Source: Cupriavidus basilensis (GTDB taxonomy: Bacteria; Pseudomonadota; Gammaproteobacteria; Burkholderiales; Burkholderiaceae). From it: 64,000 nucleotides of DNA. The stretch is taken from contig NZ_CP010536.1 in NCBI RefSeq assembly GCF_000832305.1, forward strand, positions 124,001-188,000. The letters run 5' to 3'. A program made the position numbers and the translations under genes. Below, piece by piece: positions 38,411-47,657 of the stretch (its first letter is position 1; every line of letters begins with the position of its first letter). The notes beneath the pieces are model-generated. The model saw only the letters and a program-made list of their open reading frames with translations. It made no database searches and was not told the DNA's origin.

Positions 38411-39366
38411 CCCTCCCACTGCGCCAGGATGCCCCGGAAAGCTTCCATCTCGGGCAGCAGCCAGGCGCGGAAGGCCTTTACCTTGGGTGCTTCCAGCATG
38501 CCGGCCGAGCAGACGAAGTAGAGCAGCCACGGGCAGGTAATGCTTACATCGAAGAGCCGCACCACACGCCCCGACAGCAGGTCGTTATAGGCCAGCGACG
38601 AGCGGATCAGCGCAATGCCCTGGCCCGCGGCGGCGGCCTGCAGCAGCAGCGAGGAGTCCTCCAGCAGCAGGCCCTTGCGCGGCTCCGGCCAGTCCAGGCC
38701 GGCGGCTTCGAACCACGGCTTCCACGGATCGCCTTCGCCGCGCAGCAGCGACATGCCTTTCATGTCCTGCGGCCGCGCCGGCAGCTTGCCGCCGTTGAAG
38801 GCCGGGCTGCAGACCGGGAAGAACACGTCGTCCAGCAGCTTCTCCACATACAGGCCGGGATAGTCGCCGCTGCCCATGCGCAACGCGATGTCGACTTCCT
38901 CGCGCCCGAAATCCACCAGCGTGTTGGACGACAGCAGCTCCACGTCGAGCTCGGGATGCTGCTCGATAAAGCTGCCGATGCGCGGCGTGAGCCAGCGCGC
39001 GGCAAACGACGGCATGGTGCTGATGGTGAGGCGCTTGTCGCGGTTGCCGGCCTGCAGCGCACGGGTGGCATCGGCGATCTCCAGCAGGGCTTCGCGCACG
39101 CGCCCGGCGTAGGCCCGGCCACCGGGTGTCAGGGTCACACGCTTGCCGTTGCGCTCGAACAGGGCCTGGCCCAGCTCCTCCTCCAGCGCGCGGATCTGGT
39201 GGCTGACCGCGCCGTGGGTGACGAACAGCTCGGTGGCCGCGCGTGAAAAGCTCTCGTGGCGGGCCGCCGCCTCGAACGCGCGCAGCGCGGTCAGCCCCGG
39301 CAGGCGCGGCAGCTCGCGGTGCCAGCCACGTGGCAAATCTCTCTCCCATGCTCCCTTCAGCGCCAT
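38407..39366 (-). CDS. LysR-family transcriptional regulator (GcvA-like)
   Basis: This 319-residue LysR regulator has an N-terminal winged helix-turn-helix (about 20-80: LTALRAFEAAARHESFSRAA, THGAVSHQIRALEEELG, LFERNGKRV) and a C-terminal effector-binding domain. The LTALRAFEAAARH pattern and the effector-domain length are typical of the GcvA group. The ATG at 39366 has GAGG six bases upstream on the minus strand; ATGs at 39369 and 39393 are possible. It is divergent from a DUF2917 gene and may control it; targets are not otherwise evident. Confidence 0.9.
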   Translation of the reverse strand: MALKGAWERDLPRGWHRELPRLPGLTALRAFEAAARHESFSRAATELFVTHGAVSHQIRALEEELGQALFERNGKRVTLTPGGRAYAGRVREALLEIADATRALQAGNRDKRLTISTMPSFAARWLTPRIGSFIEQHPELDVELLSSNTLVDFGREEVDIALRMGSGDYPGLYVEKLLDDVFFPVCSPAFNGGKLPARPQDMKGMSLLRGEGDPWKPWFEAAGLDWPEPRKGLLLEDSSLLLQAAAAGQGIALIRSSLAYNDLLSGRVVRLFDVSITCPWLLYFVCSAGMLEAPKVKAFRAWLLPEMEAFRGILAQWEG

Positions 39367-39596
39367 CATCCACCTCGTCTTATGTGAGCTCATCTAACAA
39401 GAACAAGGAAAATATATCGTTTTGGAAGAGGACCGGCAATCACTAGAATGCAATGCATCGGGGCGCTACCCGCACCGGTGCCGATCCAGTACCAGGCAAG
39501 ACCAAGCATAAGCCCGCGAGGGCTGAGCTGATCGGCGGCCGCCCATTCCGGGCAAGCGGGCGAGGCAGCCGGCGATGTCAGCGAAGGATGCCCAAC

Positions 39597-39956
39597 ATGA
39601 AAACATTGCTCACAACGACCCTGTTCACCCTGAGCCCGGGCGAAGTTACCTCCCTTTCCATCCACGCCGCCCAGCGCCTGCGTGTGGAAGAGGCCACGGG
39701 GACCGACGTCTGGGTCACCCGCGAAGGCGATTCGGAAGATTACTGGCTGCGTTGCGGTGGCAGCCTGCTGCTCAACAGCGGCGACGAAATCACGCTGAGC
39801 GTGGACCCGCGCGCGGCCGAGCCGGTACGCCTGGCCCTGATCGCCGAGGCCCGTCGGCCGGCAACCAACGTGTCGCACCTGGTGGCGCGCATGGCGCGGC
39901 GCTGGGTTCGAGGCACCGAGTGGACGCCTAACCAGGACCAGGTCACGGCCTCCTGA
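39597..39956 (+). CDS. DUF2917 family small protein
   Basis: This 119-residue protein resembles the DUF2917 family, a small predicted beta-rich fold: TLFTLSPGEVTSLSI, then the core WVTREGDSEDYWLRCGG and LLNSGDEITLSVDP. Function is unknown. The ATG at 39597 is preferred over 39588 because AAGG (39584-39587) is then nine bases away. It is divergent from the LysR gene across 230 bases and followed by a hairpin terminator candidate. Confidence 0.78.
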   Translation: MKTLLTTTLFTLSPGEVTSLSIHAAQRLRVEEATGTDVWVTREGDSEDYWLRCGGSLLLNSGDEITLSVDPRAAEPVRLALIAEARRPATNVSHLVARMARRWVRGTEWTPNQDQVTAS

Positions 39957-40053
39957 GCCAGCGGATACCGATGCGGCTGGCCGCGTGCGCGGCCATCTGC
40001 GGCTGATTCATTCCAGGCCGGCAAGCGGGGATGCAGCGCCAACGTCATAAACG

Positions 40054-40083
40054 CACCAAAAGACACACCAAAAGACACACCAG
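40054..40083 (+). repeat. 12-bp tandem repeat upstream of lipB
   Basis: Two exact copies of CACCAAAAGACA (40054-40065, 40066-40077) and a partial third run directly into the terminator-like hairpin at 40084. The array lies in the gap between DUF2917 and lipB. No function is apparent. Confidence 0.75.
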
Positions 40084-40118
40084 AAAAGGGGCGGCCTCCT
40101 GTGAGATCCGCCCCTTTT
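40084..40118 (+). terminator. Hairpin terminator after DUF2917 gene
   Basis: AAAAGGGGCGG (40084-40094) pairs perfectly with CCGCCCCTTTT (40108-40118). The 3' arm ends in four T. It lies 128 bases after the DUF2917 stop and 15 bases before the lipB start, so it probably ends the upstream transcript and could also sit in the lipB leader. Confidence 0.6.
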
Positions 40119-40133
40119 CGCTAAACTGCCGGG

Positions 40134-40865
40134 ATGCAATCGATACAAGTCATCGAGCAGGGCCGGCAAGAGTACGAACCCTGTTTCGAAGCGATGCGCG
40201 CCTTTACCGCCGCACGCACCCCCGACACTCCCGACCAGATCTGGCTGGTCGAGCACCCCCCGGTCTATACCCTCGGCCAGGCGGGAGATCCCGCGCATGT
40301 GCTGGCCCCTGACGATGCGATCCCCATCGTGCGGATCGATCGTGGCGGCCAGGTCACTTATCATGGCCCGGGCCAGGTTGTGGCCTATCTGTTGCTCGAC
40401 CTGCGCCGCCGCCACCTGATGGTGCGCGAGCTCGTCCATGCGATCGAGCAGGCCGTGCTGGATACGCTCGCGGCGTATAATCTCGCAGCCGAACGCAAGC
40501 CCGGCGCGCCTGGTATCTACCTTTCCGAAGGCCGGCACCAGGGCGCCAAGATCGCCGCGCTCGGACTCAAGATCCGCAATGGCTGCAGCTATCACGGCGT
40601 CAGCCTCAACGTGCAGATGGACCTCGCGCCCTTCCTGCGCATCAACCCCTGCGGCTATGCCGGCCTGGAAACGGTCGACATGGCAACGGCGGGCGCCACC
40701 TTCGCGGTGGCCGATGCGGCGGGTGCGTCCCGCTTGCCCGTGACCGCGGCACAACAAGCCGATATCGCGCGGCGCCTCGCGGCGGCGCTGTGTGAAGTGC
40801 TGGCAGAGGCGCAAGAGCGCGCCTTGGCGGCCCAACGGAATACCGCCGCGGCCCTGGCCACTTAG
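40134..40865 (+). CDS. lipB: Lipoyl(octanoyl) transferase LipB
   Basis: LipB moves octanoate from acyl carrier protein to lipoyl-dependent enzymes in the cytoplasm, the first step of lipoate synthesis. The 243-residue protein has [12 protein letters not shown] (70-81), the catalytic Lys139 (GAKIAALG) and the acyl-carrying Cys173 (NPCGYAGL). The ATG at 40134 opens [10 protein letters not shown]. lipA follows after 43 bases. Confidence 0.96.
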   Translation: MQSIQVIEQGRQEYEPCFEAMRAFTAARTPDTPDQIWLVEHPPVYTLGQAGDPAHVLAPDDAIPIVRIDRGGQVTYHGPGQVVAYLLLDLRRRHLMVRELVHAIEQAVLDTLAAYNLAAERKPGAPGIYLSEGRHQGAKIAALGLKIRNGCSYHGVSLNVQMDLAPFLRINPCGYAGLETVDMATAGATFAVADAAGASRLPVTAAQQADIARRLAAALCEVLAEAQERALAAQRNTAAALAT

Positions 40866-40908
40866 TCATCCAGCCGAATATGCACGCACCGCGCGTGCGG
40901 AGAACACT

Positions 40909-41904
40909 ATGAGCGACGCCCTGATCGCCACTTCCAGCGAAGCCCCGCAACCCCAGGCGGAGCAGTACGACCCGACCCGCAAGCAGAAGTCGGCGGACAA
41001 GACCGCGCGCATCCCCATCAAGATCGTGCCGGCCGAGAGGCTCAAGAAGCCCGAGTGGATCCGCGTCAAGGCGGCCACCGGCAGCTCGCGCTTCTACGAG
41101 ATCAAGGACATCCTGCGCGCCAACAACTTGGTGACGGTATGTGAGGAAGCCAGCTGCCCGAACATCGGCGAGTGCTTTGGCAAGGGCACCGCCACGTTCA
41201 TGATCATGGGCGACAAGTGCACCCGCCGCTGCCCGTTCTGCGACGTGGGCCACGGCCGTCCCGATCCGCTGGATGCCAGCGAGCCGGGCAACCTGGCCCG
41301 CACCATCGCCCAGCTCAAGCTGAACTACGTGGTGATCACCAGCGTTGACCGCGACGACCTGCGCGACGGCGGCGCCCAGCACTTTGTCGATTGCATCACG
41401 CTGACCCGCGAGCTGTCGCCGGCCACCCGCATCGAAGTGCTGGTGCCGGACTTCCGCGGCCGCCTGGACAAGGCGCTGGACATCCTGCAAGCCGGCCCGC
41501 CGGACGTGATGAACCACAACATGGAAACCGTGCCCCGCCTGTACAAGCAGGCCCGCCCGGGCGCCGACTACGCGCACTCGCTCAAGCTGCTGCAAGAGTT
41601 CAAGCGCCGCAACCCGGCCGTGGCCACCAAGTCCGGCCTGATGGTGGGCCTGGGCGAGACCGACGAGGAAATCCTCGAAGTCATGCGCGACATGCGCGCC
41701 CACGACATCGACATGCTGACCATCGGCCAGTACCTGGCGCCGTCGGGCCACCACCTGCCGGTGATGCGCTACGTGCATCCGGACACCTTCAAGATGTTCG
41801 AGGCCGAGGCCTACAAGATGGGCTTCACCCATGCCGCCGTGGGCGCCATGGTGCGCAGCTCCTATCATGCGGACGAGCAGGCGCATAAGGCCGGGTTCGC
41901 CTGA
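40909..41904 (+). CDS. lipA: Lipoyl synthase LipA
   Basis: LipA is the radical SAM enzyme that inserts two sulfurs into the octanoyl chain. The 331-residue protein has the auxiliary cluster Cys78, Cys83 and Cys89 ([12 protein letters not shown]) and the radical SAM Cys104-x3-Cys108-x2-Cys111 (CTRRCPFC). The family's C-terminal RSSYHADE is present. The ATG at 40909 has GGAGA upstream; a longer frame from 40792 overlaps lipB and is rejected. A dispersed repeat follows the stop. Confidence 0.97.
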   Translation: MSDALIATSSEAPQPQAEQYDPTRKQKSADKTARIPIKIVPAERLKKPEWIRVKAATGSSRFYEIKDILRANNLVTVCEEASCPNIGECFGKGTATFMIMGDKCTRRCPFCDVGHGRPDPLDASEPGNLARTIAQLKLNYVVITSVDRDDLRDGGAQHFVDCITLTRELSPATRIEVLVPDFRGRLDKALDILQAGPPDVMNHNMETVPRLYKQARPGADYAHSLKLLQEFKRRNPAVATKSGLMVGLGETDEEILEVMRDMRAHDIDMLTIGQYLAPSGHHLPVMRYVHPDTFKMFEAEAYKMGFTHAAVGAMVRSSYHADEQAHKAGFA

Positions 41905-42115
41905 GGCCGAACTGGCCAAAACCCCGCGCTACGACGACGGCTGTCGCTCCCTCTCCCCTCAGGGGGAGAGGGCTGGGGAGAGGGGTGGCTTAGCTAGGAG
42001 CCACTTGAAGCGGAGCCCTCGGTTTTGTCCAGCACGACGGCATAAGGAGCCCCCGCCCTCTCCCCCGCCCCCTCTCCCGCAAGCGGGAGAGGGGAGACCA
42101 CCCAACGCAAGGTCG
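41905..42115 (-). repeat. CT-rich double-hairpin intergenic repeat, copy 2
   Basis: This is the reverse-complement counterpart of the repeat after kdpC (3820-4032). It contains hairpins CCCTCTCCCC (41949-41958) with GGGGAGAGGG (41963-41972), and CCCCTCTCCCGC (42069-42080) with GCGGGAGAGGGG (42083-42094). Between them is the shared linker GAGCCACTTGAAGCGGAGCC. It directly follows lipA and may terminate that operon. Two copies in the window and the lack of coding potential mark it as a dispersed element. Confidence 0.85.
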
Positions 42116-42581
42116 ACCTGGTGAGCAGTTAGACCGGCCGGTATCCATCCGGCCATTTTTTTCGCCTGCGGCACCCTGCTGCGGGCCCGCCTGGCGTTGC
42201 ATGCGCGCCACGGCCAGCCAAGTTTTCCTGAAATCTTTCCTCCCCCGCAAGTCCGGGCCGGTGTGTCTTCGCGCACCCACATCGAGCAGGACCGGTGCGG
42301 CGCAAGCGCCGCACCGGGCGCTCCTGCACCGGATGCAATCGCCGCGTCCGGTACCCGCACCGAGGCGGTGCGCCAACGCTATCCCGCATGAAGACGTAGC
42401 ACCGCGTGCCTAGGGTCAACACCTAGCCACAGCATCTTCTTGTTTGGTTATTATGAATTTATCGATAAATCATCGATGAAATAGCGATCTCACTCCCGGA
42501 CCCATCGCAGCCGGCGCCGCGCCTGACTAGTGCAGCGCGCCCGCCTACACTGCAAGACAGGTCCCCCCGCTGGTGCCGCCC
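42116..42581. other. Non-coding gap upstream of the pyroglutamate operon
   Basis: No gene was found in these 466 bases. GC content drops sharply at about 42430-42490, where two adjacent palindromes occur (42458-42479). This is the likely promoter region of pxpB. The part before it (42120-42420) shows no pattern I can support. Confidence 0.55.
42458..42479. promoter_or_regulatory. Twin ATCGAT palindromes upstream of pxpB
   Basis: TTTATCGATAAA (42458-42469) and TCATCGATGA (42470-42479) are each perfect palindromes, lie side by side, and have centres 11 bases apart, one helical turn. They sit in the only AT-rich part of the gap, about 105 bases before pxpB. This suits cooperative binding of a dimeric regulator controlling the pyroglutamate genes. 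The regulator is not in the window. Confidence 0.5.
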
Positions 42582-43232
42582 ATGACCCGATGTTCCGTTC
42601 ACCGCCTGGCCGAGCAAGCACTGCTGTGCAGCGTGCCCCCGCCGGCCTCGCTAGATGTACAGCGACGTATCTGGGCCATGGCCCAGCGCGCGGCCGAGTG
42701 GCGCGGCGTGGTCGATGCGGTGCCGGGCATGAACAATCTCACCGTGGTGTTCGACCGCCAAGCCGATCCCGAAGCGCTGGAACGCAACCTGAAGCTCGCC
42801 TGGGCTTCCGGCGAAGCGCGTGCCGCCACCGGCAAGCTGGTCGAGATCCCGGTGCGCTACGGCGGCGAGCATGGCCCCGACCTGGCCGAAGTCGCGGCGC
42901 ATACGGGACTCACGGCGCAGGAAGTGGTACGCCGCCACAGTGCGGGCGAGTACGTCGTTTACTTCCTCGGATTCCAGCCCGGCTTTGCCTATATGGGCGG
43001 CCTGGACCCGGCGCTGGCCACGCCGCGCCGGCGCGAGCCGCGTCTGTGCGTGCCCGCGGGCACGGTCGGCATCGGCGGCGAGCAGACCGGCATCTACCCG
43101 GCAGCCGCCCCCGGCGGCTGGCAATTGATCGGGCACACCACCAGCCAACTCTTCCTGGCAGACCGCGATCCGCCTTCCCTGTTTGCGCCCGGGGATACCG
43201 TGCGCTTTGTCGTCGAGGCACTGCTGCCATGA
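42582..43232 (+). CDS. pxpB: 5-oxoprolinase subunit PxpB (KipI-like)
   Basis: PxpB forms, with PxpA and PxpC, the bacterial ATP-dependent 5-oxoprolinase that opens 5-oxoproline to glutamate. The 216-residue protein shows the carboxyltransferase subdomain C/D pattern: VPGMNNLTVVFD, IPVRYGGEHGPDL, FLGFQPGFAYMGGL and VGIGGEQTGIYPAAAPGGWQLIG. The ATG at 42582 is preferred to a GTG at 42573. The stop overlaps pxpC by four bases. Confidence 0.93.
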   Translation: MTRCSVHRLAEQALLCSVPPPASLDVQRRIWAMAQRAAEWRGVVDAVPGMNNLTVVFDRQADPEALERNLKLAWASGEARAATGKLVEIPVRYGGEHGPDLAEVAAHTGLTAQEVVRRHSAGEYVVYFLGFQPGFAYMGGLDPALATPRRREPRLCVPAGTVGIGGEQTGIYPAAAPGGWQLIGHTTSQLFLADRDPPSLFAPGDTVRFVVEALLP

Positions 43233-44251
43233 TCGAAATCACCCGACCCGGCGCGCTGGCCTCGGTCCAGGACCTTGGCCGTCCCGGCTTTCGCCGCTTT
43301 GGCGTGGGCACCGCGGGCGCGCTCGATACCGTCGCGCTCACCATCGGCAACCGCCTGCTGGGCAATCCGGCGGGCGACGCCGCCATCGAATTCACGCTGG
43401 GCCGCGCGGCCGTGCGTTTCCATGCCGACATGCGCGTGGCGCTGACCGGCGCCGAATGCCGGGCCAACCTGGACGGCGTGCCGGTCTGGTCGTGGCATGC
43501 CTTCGACGTGCGCCGCGGCGAAACGCTGACGCTGTCGGCGGCGCAGGGCGGCACCCGTACCTATCTGTGCGTGGCGGGCGGCATCGCCGTGGCGCCGGTG
43601 ATGGGCTCGCGCAGCACCGACCTCAAGGCTGGCTTTGGCGGCCTGGGTGGCCGCGCGCTGCATGAAGGCGACCGCCTCGACGCGGGCCGGCCCGGCGTGG
43701 CCGAGGACAGCGACTGGCTGGGTGTGCAGGCGCCATCCTGGGCGCTGCCGGTGAAAAAGCTCGGCGACGCGATGCCGATCCGCATGTTGCCTGGCATCGA
43801 GTACGAGGATTTCGACGCCGCCGCGCGCGAAGCGCTGTGGCAGTCCGACTGGATCGTCACGCCCAACAGCAACCGCATGGGCTTGCGCCTGCAAGGCCCG
43901 GCCCTGGCGCGCCAGCCCGAGCGCGCGGCCGACCTGCTCTCGCATGGCGTGCTGCCGGGCGTGGTCCAGGTGCCGCCGGCCGGCCAGCCCATCGTGCTGA
44001 TGGCCGATGCGCAGACCACCGGCGGCTATCCCAAGATCGGCGTGGTGATCGGCGCCGACCTGTGGCGGCTGGCGCAGGTGCCGCTGGGTGCGCCGGTGCG
44101 CTTCGTGCGCGTCACGCTGGATGAGGCTGCCGCGGCGCAGGCCGAGCTGGACCGATACCTGCGGCAACTGGACCAGGCGCTGCAGTGGCAGGGCGACGGC
44201 ATGGCGATCGCCTCGCGGCGGCGCACGCGTACCCGCGCTGCCGTGGCCTGA
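43229..44251 (+). CDS. pxpC: 5-oxoprolinase subunit PxpC (KipA-like)
   Basis: PxpC is the second biotin-carboxylase-related subunit of the PxpABC 5-oxoprolinase. The 340-residue protein has [22 protein letters not shown] near the start (landmarks QDLGRPG and GALD), [41 protein letters not shown] and [15 protein letters not shown], all typical of the KipA/AHS2 family. Its ATG overlaps the pxpB stop. The C-terminal 15 residues are Arg-rich. Confidence 0.94.
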   Translation: MIEITRPGALASVQDLGRPGFRRFGVGTAGALDTVALTIGNRLLGNPAGDAAIEFTLGRAAVRFHADMRVALTGAECRANLDGVPVWSWHAFDVRRGETLTLSAAQGGTRTYLCVAGGIAVAPVMGSRSTDLKAGFGGLGGRALHEGDRLDAGRPGVAEDSDWLGVQAPSWALPVKKLGDAMPIRMLPGIEYEDFDAAAREALWQSDWIVTPNSNRMGLRLQGPALARQPERAADLLSHGVLPGVVQVPPAGQPIVLMADAQTTGGYPKIGVVIGADLWRLAQVPLGAPVRFVRVTLDEAAAAQAELDRYLRQLDQALQWQGDGMAIASRRRTRTRAAVA

Positions 44252-44266
44252 GCCGCCCAGCGGGCA

Positions 44267-44298
44267 ACGACAGAACGACAGTACGACAGAACGACAGC
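44267..44298 (+). repeat. 8-bp tandem repeat upstream of pxpA
   Basis: Four copies of ACGACAG plus one variable base (A, T, A, C) run without break from 44267 to 44298. They lie in the 95-base leader between pxpC and pxpA, 48 bases before the pxpA ATG. The region is unlikely to fold. The role is unknown. Confidence 0.8.
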
Positions 44299-44346
44299 AA
44301 CCCCAAAACCTCAACACAAACCGCAAGACCGGTGAGGAGCAACGCA

Positions 44347-45087
44347 ATGCATATCGACCTGAACGCCGACCTCGGCGAAGGCTGCGGCAACGACCGCGAG
44401 TTGCTGGGGCTGATCAGCTCGGCCAACGTGGCCTGCGGCTGGCATGCCGGCGACGCCGCCACCATGCTGCAGACCGTGAAGTGGGCACTGGAGCAGGGCG
44501 TCGCCATCGGCGCGCATCCGAGTTATCCCGACCGCGAGAACTTTGGCCGCACCGAGATGCAGCTCGATCCCGAGGTGGTGTACGCGAACACGCTCTACCA
44601 GATCGGCGCCCTGGCCGCGCTGGTGCGCGCGCAGGGCGGCCAGCTGGCCCACGTGAAGGCGCACGGCGCGCTCTACAACCAGGCCGCCAAGGATCCCAAG
44701 CTGGCCGACGCCATCGTGCGCGCGGTGCGCGACTTCGACTCCGACCTGGTCTTCTTCGGCCTGGCTGGCAGCGTCATGGTGAAGGTGGCGCGCGAAGCCG
44801 GCCTGAAGGTGAAGGAAGAAGTCTTCGCCGACCGCGGCTACAACCCCGACGGCTCGCTGGTCAAGCGCGGCACGCCCGGCGCGCTGCACGAAGACGAGAA
44901 CGTGGCGCTGGGCCAGACGCTGGACATGGTGCGCGAGCAGCGCGTGCGCGCCATCGACGGCACCTATGTACCGATTCGCGCCGAAACCGTGTGTCTGCAC
45001 GGCGACGGCGCACACGCGCTTGCCTTTGCGCGCCGCATTCGCGAGCGGCTCGGCGCCGAAGGCATCGCAATCCGCGCTGGAGTCTGA
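44347..45087 (+). CDS. pxpA: 5-oxoprolinase subunit PxpA (LamB/YcsF family)
   Basis: PxpA is the LamB/YcsF-type catalytic partner of PxpBC. The 246-residue protein begins [16 protein letters not shown] and carries the family motifs [41 protein letters not shown] and [13 protein letters not shown], and ends with [10 protein letters not shown]. The ATG at 44347 follows GAGGAG. With pxpB and pxpC it completes the enzyme. Confidence 0.96.
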   Translation: MHIDLNADLGEGCGNDRELLGLISSANVACGWHAGDAATMLQTVKWALEQGVAIGAHPSYPDRENFGRTEMQLDPEVVYANTLYQIGALAALVRAQGGQLAHVKAHGALYNQAAKDPKLADAIVRAVRDFDSDLVFFGLAGSVMVKVAREAGLKVKEEVFADRGYNPDGSLVKRGTPGALHEDENVALGQTLDMVREQRVRAIDGTYVPIRAETVCLHGDGAHALAFARRIRERLGAEGIAIRAGV

Positions 45088-45212
45088 GGGGCACGCCACA
45101 CCTAACGGATGCGCCCCTCAGGCTTCCGGCTTTCACTGTGCCCCGCGCGGGTGTCGAGCAGCATGACGCGGCGCGGGGCACTCGCCTCCATCACACTCTA
45201 TTGGTGTCTCTC

Positions 45213-45950
45213 ATGGAACAGGCAGTCAACCTCTGGCCCCTAGTTGGGGTCGGCATCATCATCCTCGGCTTCGTGCTGCGCTTCAATCCCATGATGGTGG
45301 TGGCGCTTGCCGCCATCGCCACCGGGCTGGCGGCAACCATGCCGGTCATGCAGATCTTCACGGCGATCGGCACCGCCTTCGTCAAGACGCGCAACCTGCC
45401 GCTCATCATCCTGCTGCCGCTGGCGGTGATCGGCCTGCTCGAGCGCCACGGGCTGCGCGAGCACGCGCAGGCGTGGATCTCGCGCATCGCGTCGGCCACC
45501 GTGGGGCGCCTGCTGATCGTCTACCTCGGCGTGCGCGAGCTCACCGCCGCGGTGGGCCTGACCAGCCTCGGCGGCCATCCGCAGATGGTGCGCCCGCTAC
45601 TGGCCCCGATGGCCGAAGGCGCGGCCGAGACCCGCTTCGGCAAGCTGCCCGAGCCGATCCGCCAGCGCGTGCTGGCCTTCTGCGCGGCCACCGATAACGT
45701 CGGCCTGTTTTTCGGCGAAGACATCTTCGTGGCCTTCGGCGCCATCGCGCTGATGCACACCTTCCTGCTGTCGTCCAACATCGACGTGGAACCGCTGCAT
45801 ATCGCCGTGTGGGGCATCCCCACCGCGATCTGCGCCTTCCTGATCCACGCCGTGCGCCTCAAGCGCCTGGACATGTGGCTGGAGCGCGAAGTGGGCGGCA
45901 AGTCCGCCGCAACGGCTGGCGCTGCCCCGGCAGCCAAGAGCGGGGAATAA
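45213..45950 (+). CDS. DUF969 membrane protein, candidate 5-oxoproline permease component
   Basis: This 245-residue integral membrane protein of the DUF969 family has about five to six hydrophobic segments (for example LWPLVGVGIIILGFVLRF and LPLIILLPLAVIGLLERHG). A conserved loop holds YLGVRELTAAVGLTSLGGHPQ, and the polar stretch CAATDNVGLFFGEDIFVAFGA is typical. The molecular function is not established. It is followed three bases later by a DUF979 gene, and both lie inside a 5-oxoproline/pyroglutamyl-peptide gene set. Transport of 5-oxoproline or pyroglutamyl peptides is therefore the best inference. Confidence 0.85.
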   Translation: MEQAVNLWPLVGVGIIILGFVLRFNPMMVVALAAIATGLAATMPVMQIFTAIGTAFVKTRNLPLIILLPLAVIGLLERHGLREHAQAWISRIASATVGRLLIVYLGVRELTAAVGLTSLGGHPQMVRPLLAPMAEGAAETRFGKLPEPIRQRVLAFCAATDNVGLFFGEDIFVAFGAIALMHTFLLSSNIDVEPLHIAVWGIPTAICAFLIHAVRLKRLDMWLEREVGGKSAATAGAAPAAKSGE

Positions 45951-45953
45951 GCC

Positions 45954-46904
45954 ATGATCATTTCCATCGACTATCTCTACTGGCTCGCCGGGCTGGTGCT
46001 GGCCATCACGGCCTTGATGACCTTCGCCGACCGCGGCCATCCGCGCCGGCTCAGCACGGGTTTGTTCTGGGCGCTGTATGCGCTGGTCTTCCTGATCGGA
46101 GACAAGCTGCCGCCGGCCATCGTCGGCATCGGCGCCGTGGTGATGGCGCTGATCGCGGGCTTTGGCGGCGTGGGCCACGGCAAGCACGGCACGCTGCCGG
46201 AGGCCGAACGCCGCGCCTCGGCCAAGCGCCTGGGCAACAAGCTGTTCATCCCGGCGCTGCTGATTCCCGTGGTGACCGTGATCGGCACGCTGCTGTTCAA
46301 GGACGTGAAGGTCGCCGGCCTGGCGCTGCTCGATCCCAAGAACGTCACCTTCGTCTCGCTCGGCATCGGTTGCCTGGTGGCGCTGGGCGTGGCGTGCTGG
46401 CTCACCCGCGACACGGTGGTGCAGGGCGTGCGCGAATCGCGCCGGCTGACCGAGTCGCTGGGCTGGGCGCTGGTGCTGCCGCAGATGCTGGCCATGCTGG
46501 GCCTGGTGTTCGCCGATGCCGGTGTGGGCAAGGCGGTGGCGCACCTGACCACGGCCTATATCAACATGGACTACAAGCTCGTGGCCGTGGTGGTGTACTG
46601 CGTGGGCATGGCGCTCTTTACCGTGATCATGGGCAATGGCTTTGCCGCCTTCCCGGTGATGACCGGCGGCATCGGCGTGCCCATCCTGGTGAACATGTTC
46701 CACGGCAACCCGGCGGTGATGGCGGCCATCGGCATGTTCTCCGGCTACTGCGGCACGCTGATGACGCCGATGGCGGCCAACTTCAACATCGTGCCGGCCG
46801 CGCTGCTGGAGCTTGATGACAAGAACGCCGTGATCCGGGCGCAGGTGCCAACCGCGCTGATGATCCTGGTGGCCAATATCGCGCTGCTGTATTTCCTGAT
46901 GTAA
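45954..46904 (+). CDS. DUF979 membrane protein, candidate 5-oxoproline permease component
   Basis: This 316-residue integral membrane protein of the DUF979 family has about nine hydrophobic segments (for example [20 protein letters not shown] and [19 protein letters not shown]). Conserved stretches include [19 protein letters not shown] and [26 protein letters not shown], reminiscent of re-entrant loops in secondary carriers. It pairs with the DUF969 gene three bases upstream. Their order between pxpA and pcp suggests a two-part permease for pyroglutamate. This is inference; biochemical proof is not known to me. Confidence 0.85.
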   Translation: MIISIDYLYWLAGLVLAITALMTFADRGHPRRLSTGLFWALYALVFLIGDKLPPAIVGIGAVVMALIAGFGGVGHGKHGTLPEAERRASAKRLGNKLFIPALLIPVVTVIGTLLFKDVKVAGLALLDPKNVTFVSLGIGCLVALGVACWLTRDTVVQGVRESRRLTESLGWALVLPQMLAMLGLVFADAGVGKAVAHLTTAYINMDYKLVAVVVYCVGMALFTVIMGNGFAAFPVMTGGIGVPILVNMFHGNPAVMAAIGMFSGYCGTLMTPMAANFNIVPAALLELDDKNAVIRAQVPTALMILVANIALLYFLM

Positions 46905-46929
46905 GAACGCGGCCCCGCCGCGAAAGATT

Positions 46930-46961
46930 GGCCAGGGGCCCGGGCAACCGGGCCTCTGGCC
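46930..46961 (+). promoter_or_regulatory. GNRA-capped hairpin just upstream of pcp
   Basis: Positions 46930-46943 pair with 46948-46961 over 14 bp (one G-T pair) around the tetraloop GCAA, a stable GNRA type. It begins 25 bases after the DUF979 stop and ends 13 bases before the pcp ATG, right against its ribosome site. It lacks a T-run, so an mRNA-stability or translation-control hairpin is more likely than a terminator. Confidence 0.55.
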
Positions 46962-46974
46962 GGGAGTCCCTGCC

Positions 46975-47649
46975 ATGCGTACCGTGCTGCTGACCGGCTT
47001 CGAGCCGTTCGAGAGCGAGCCCATCAATCCTTCCTGGGAAGCGGTGCGCGCGCTTGACGGCGTGCGCATCGGCAACGGGCCCGATGACCTGGACGCCGCG
47101 ATCATCGTCGCGCGCCAGTTGCCCTGCGTGTTCGGCGCGGCCAACGATGCGCTGGCGGACCTGCTCGACGCGATCCATCCCGTGCTGGTGATCGCGGTGG
47201 GGCAGGCGGGCGGGCGCCCCGAGATGTCGGTGGAGCGCGTGGCGATCAATGTCGACGATGCGCGCATTGCCGACAACGCCGGCGCGCAACCCGTCGACAC
47301 CCGCATCGCCGAGGAGGGCCCGGCGGCGTATTTCTCCAGCCTGCCGATCAAGGCCATCGTGCGCGACATGCGCGCCGCGGGCGTGCCCGCATCGGTGTCG
47401 CAGACCGCAGGCACCTTCGTCTGCAACCACGTGTTCTACGGCTTGATGCACCTGCTTGCCACGCAAGGCGTGCCTGCCGGTATCCGTGGCGGCTTCATCC
47501 ATATTCCCTATCTGCCTGAACAGGCGGCGCGCCATCCGGGGCAGCCCAGCCTGTCGCTGGCGTTGATGATCGAAGGCATCCGCTGCGCGGTGACCACGGC
47601 GCTTGCCACCACCAACGATATCCGCGAGCAGGGCGGCCAGACGCACTGA
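46975..47649 (+). CDS. pcp: Pyroglutamyl-peptidase I (pyrrolidone-carboxylate peptidase)
   Basis: Pcp removes N-terminal pyroglutamate from peptides in the cytoplasm, releasing 5-oxoproline for PxpABC. The 224-residue protein has the family start VLLTGFEPF, the Glu region [17 protein letters not shown], catalytic Cys150 ([13 protein letters not shown]) and His176 ([12 protein letters not shown]). It is the last gene of the pyroglutamate set and converges with the VanZ-like gene after eight bases. Confidence 0.96.
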   Translation: MRTVLLTGFEPFESEPINPSWEAVRALDGVRIGNGPDDLDAAIIVARQLPCVFGAANDALADLLDAIHPVLVIAVGQAGGRPEMSVERVAINVDDARIADNAGAQPVDTRIAEEGPAAYFSSLPIKAIVRDMRAAGVPASVSQTAGTFVCNHVFYGLMHLLATQGVPAGIRGGFIHIPYLPEQAARHPGQPSLSLALMIEGIRCAVTTALATTNDIREQGGQTH

Positions 47650-47657
47650 GGCGCCGC

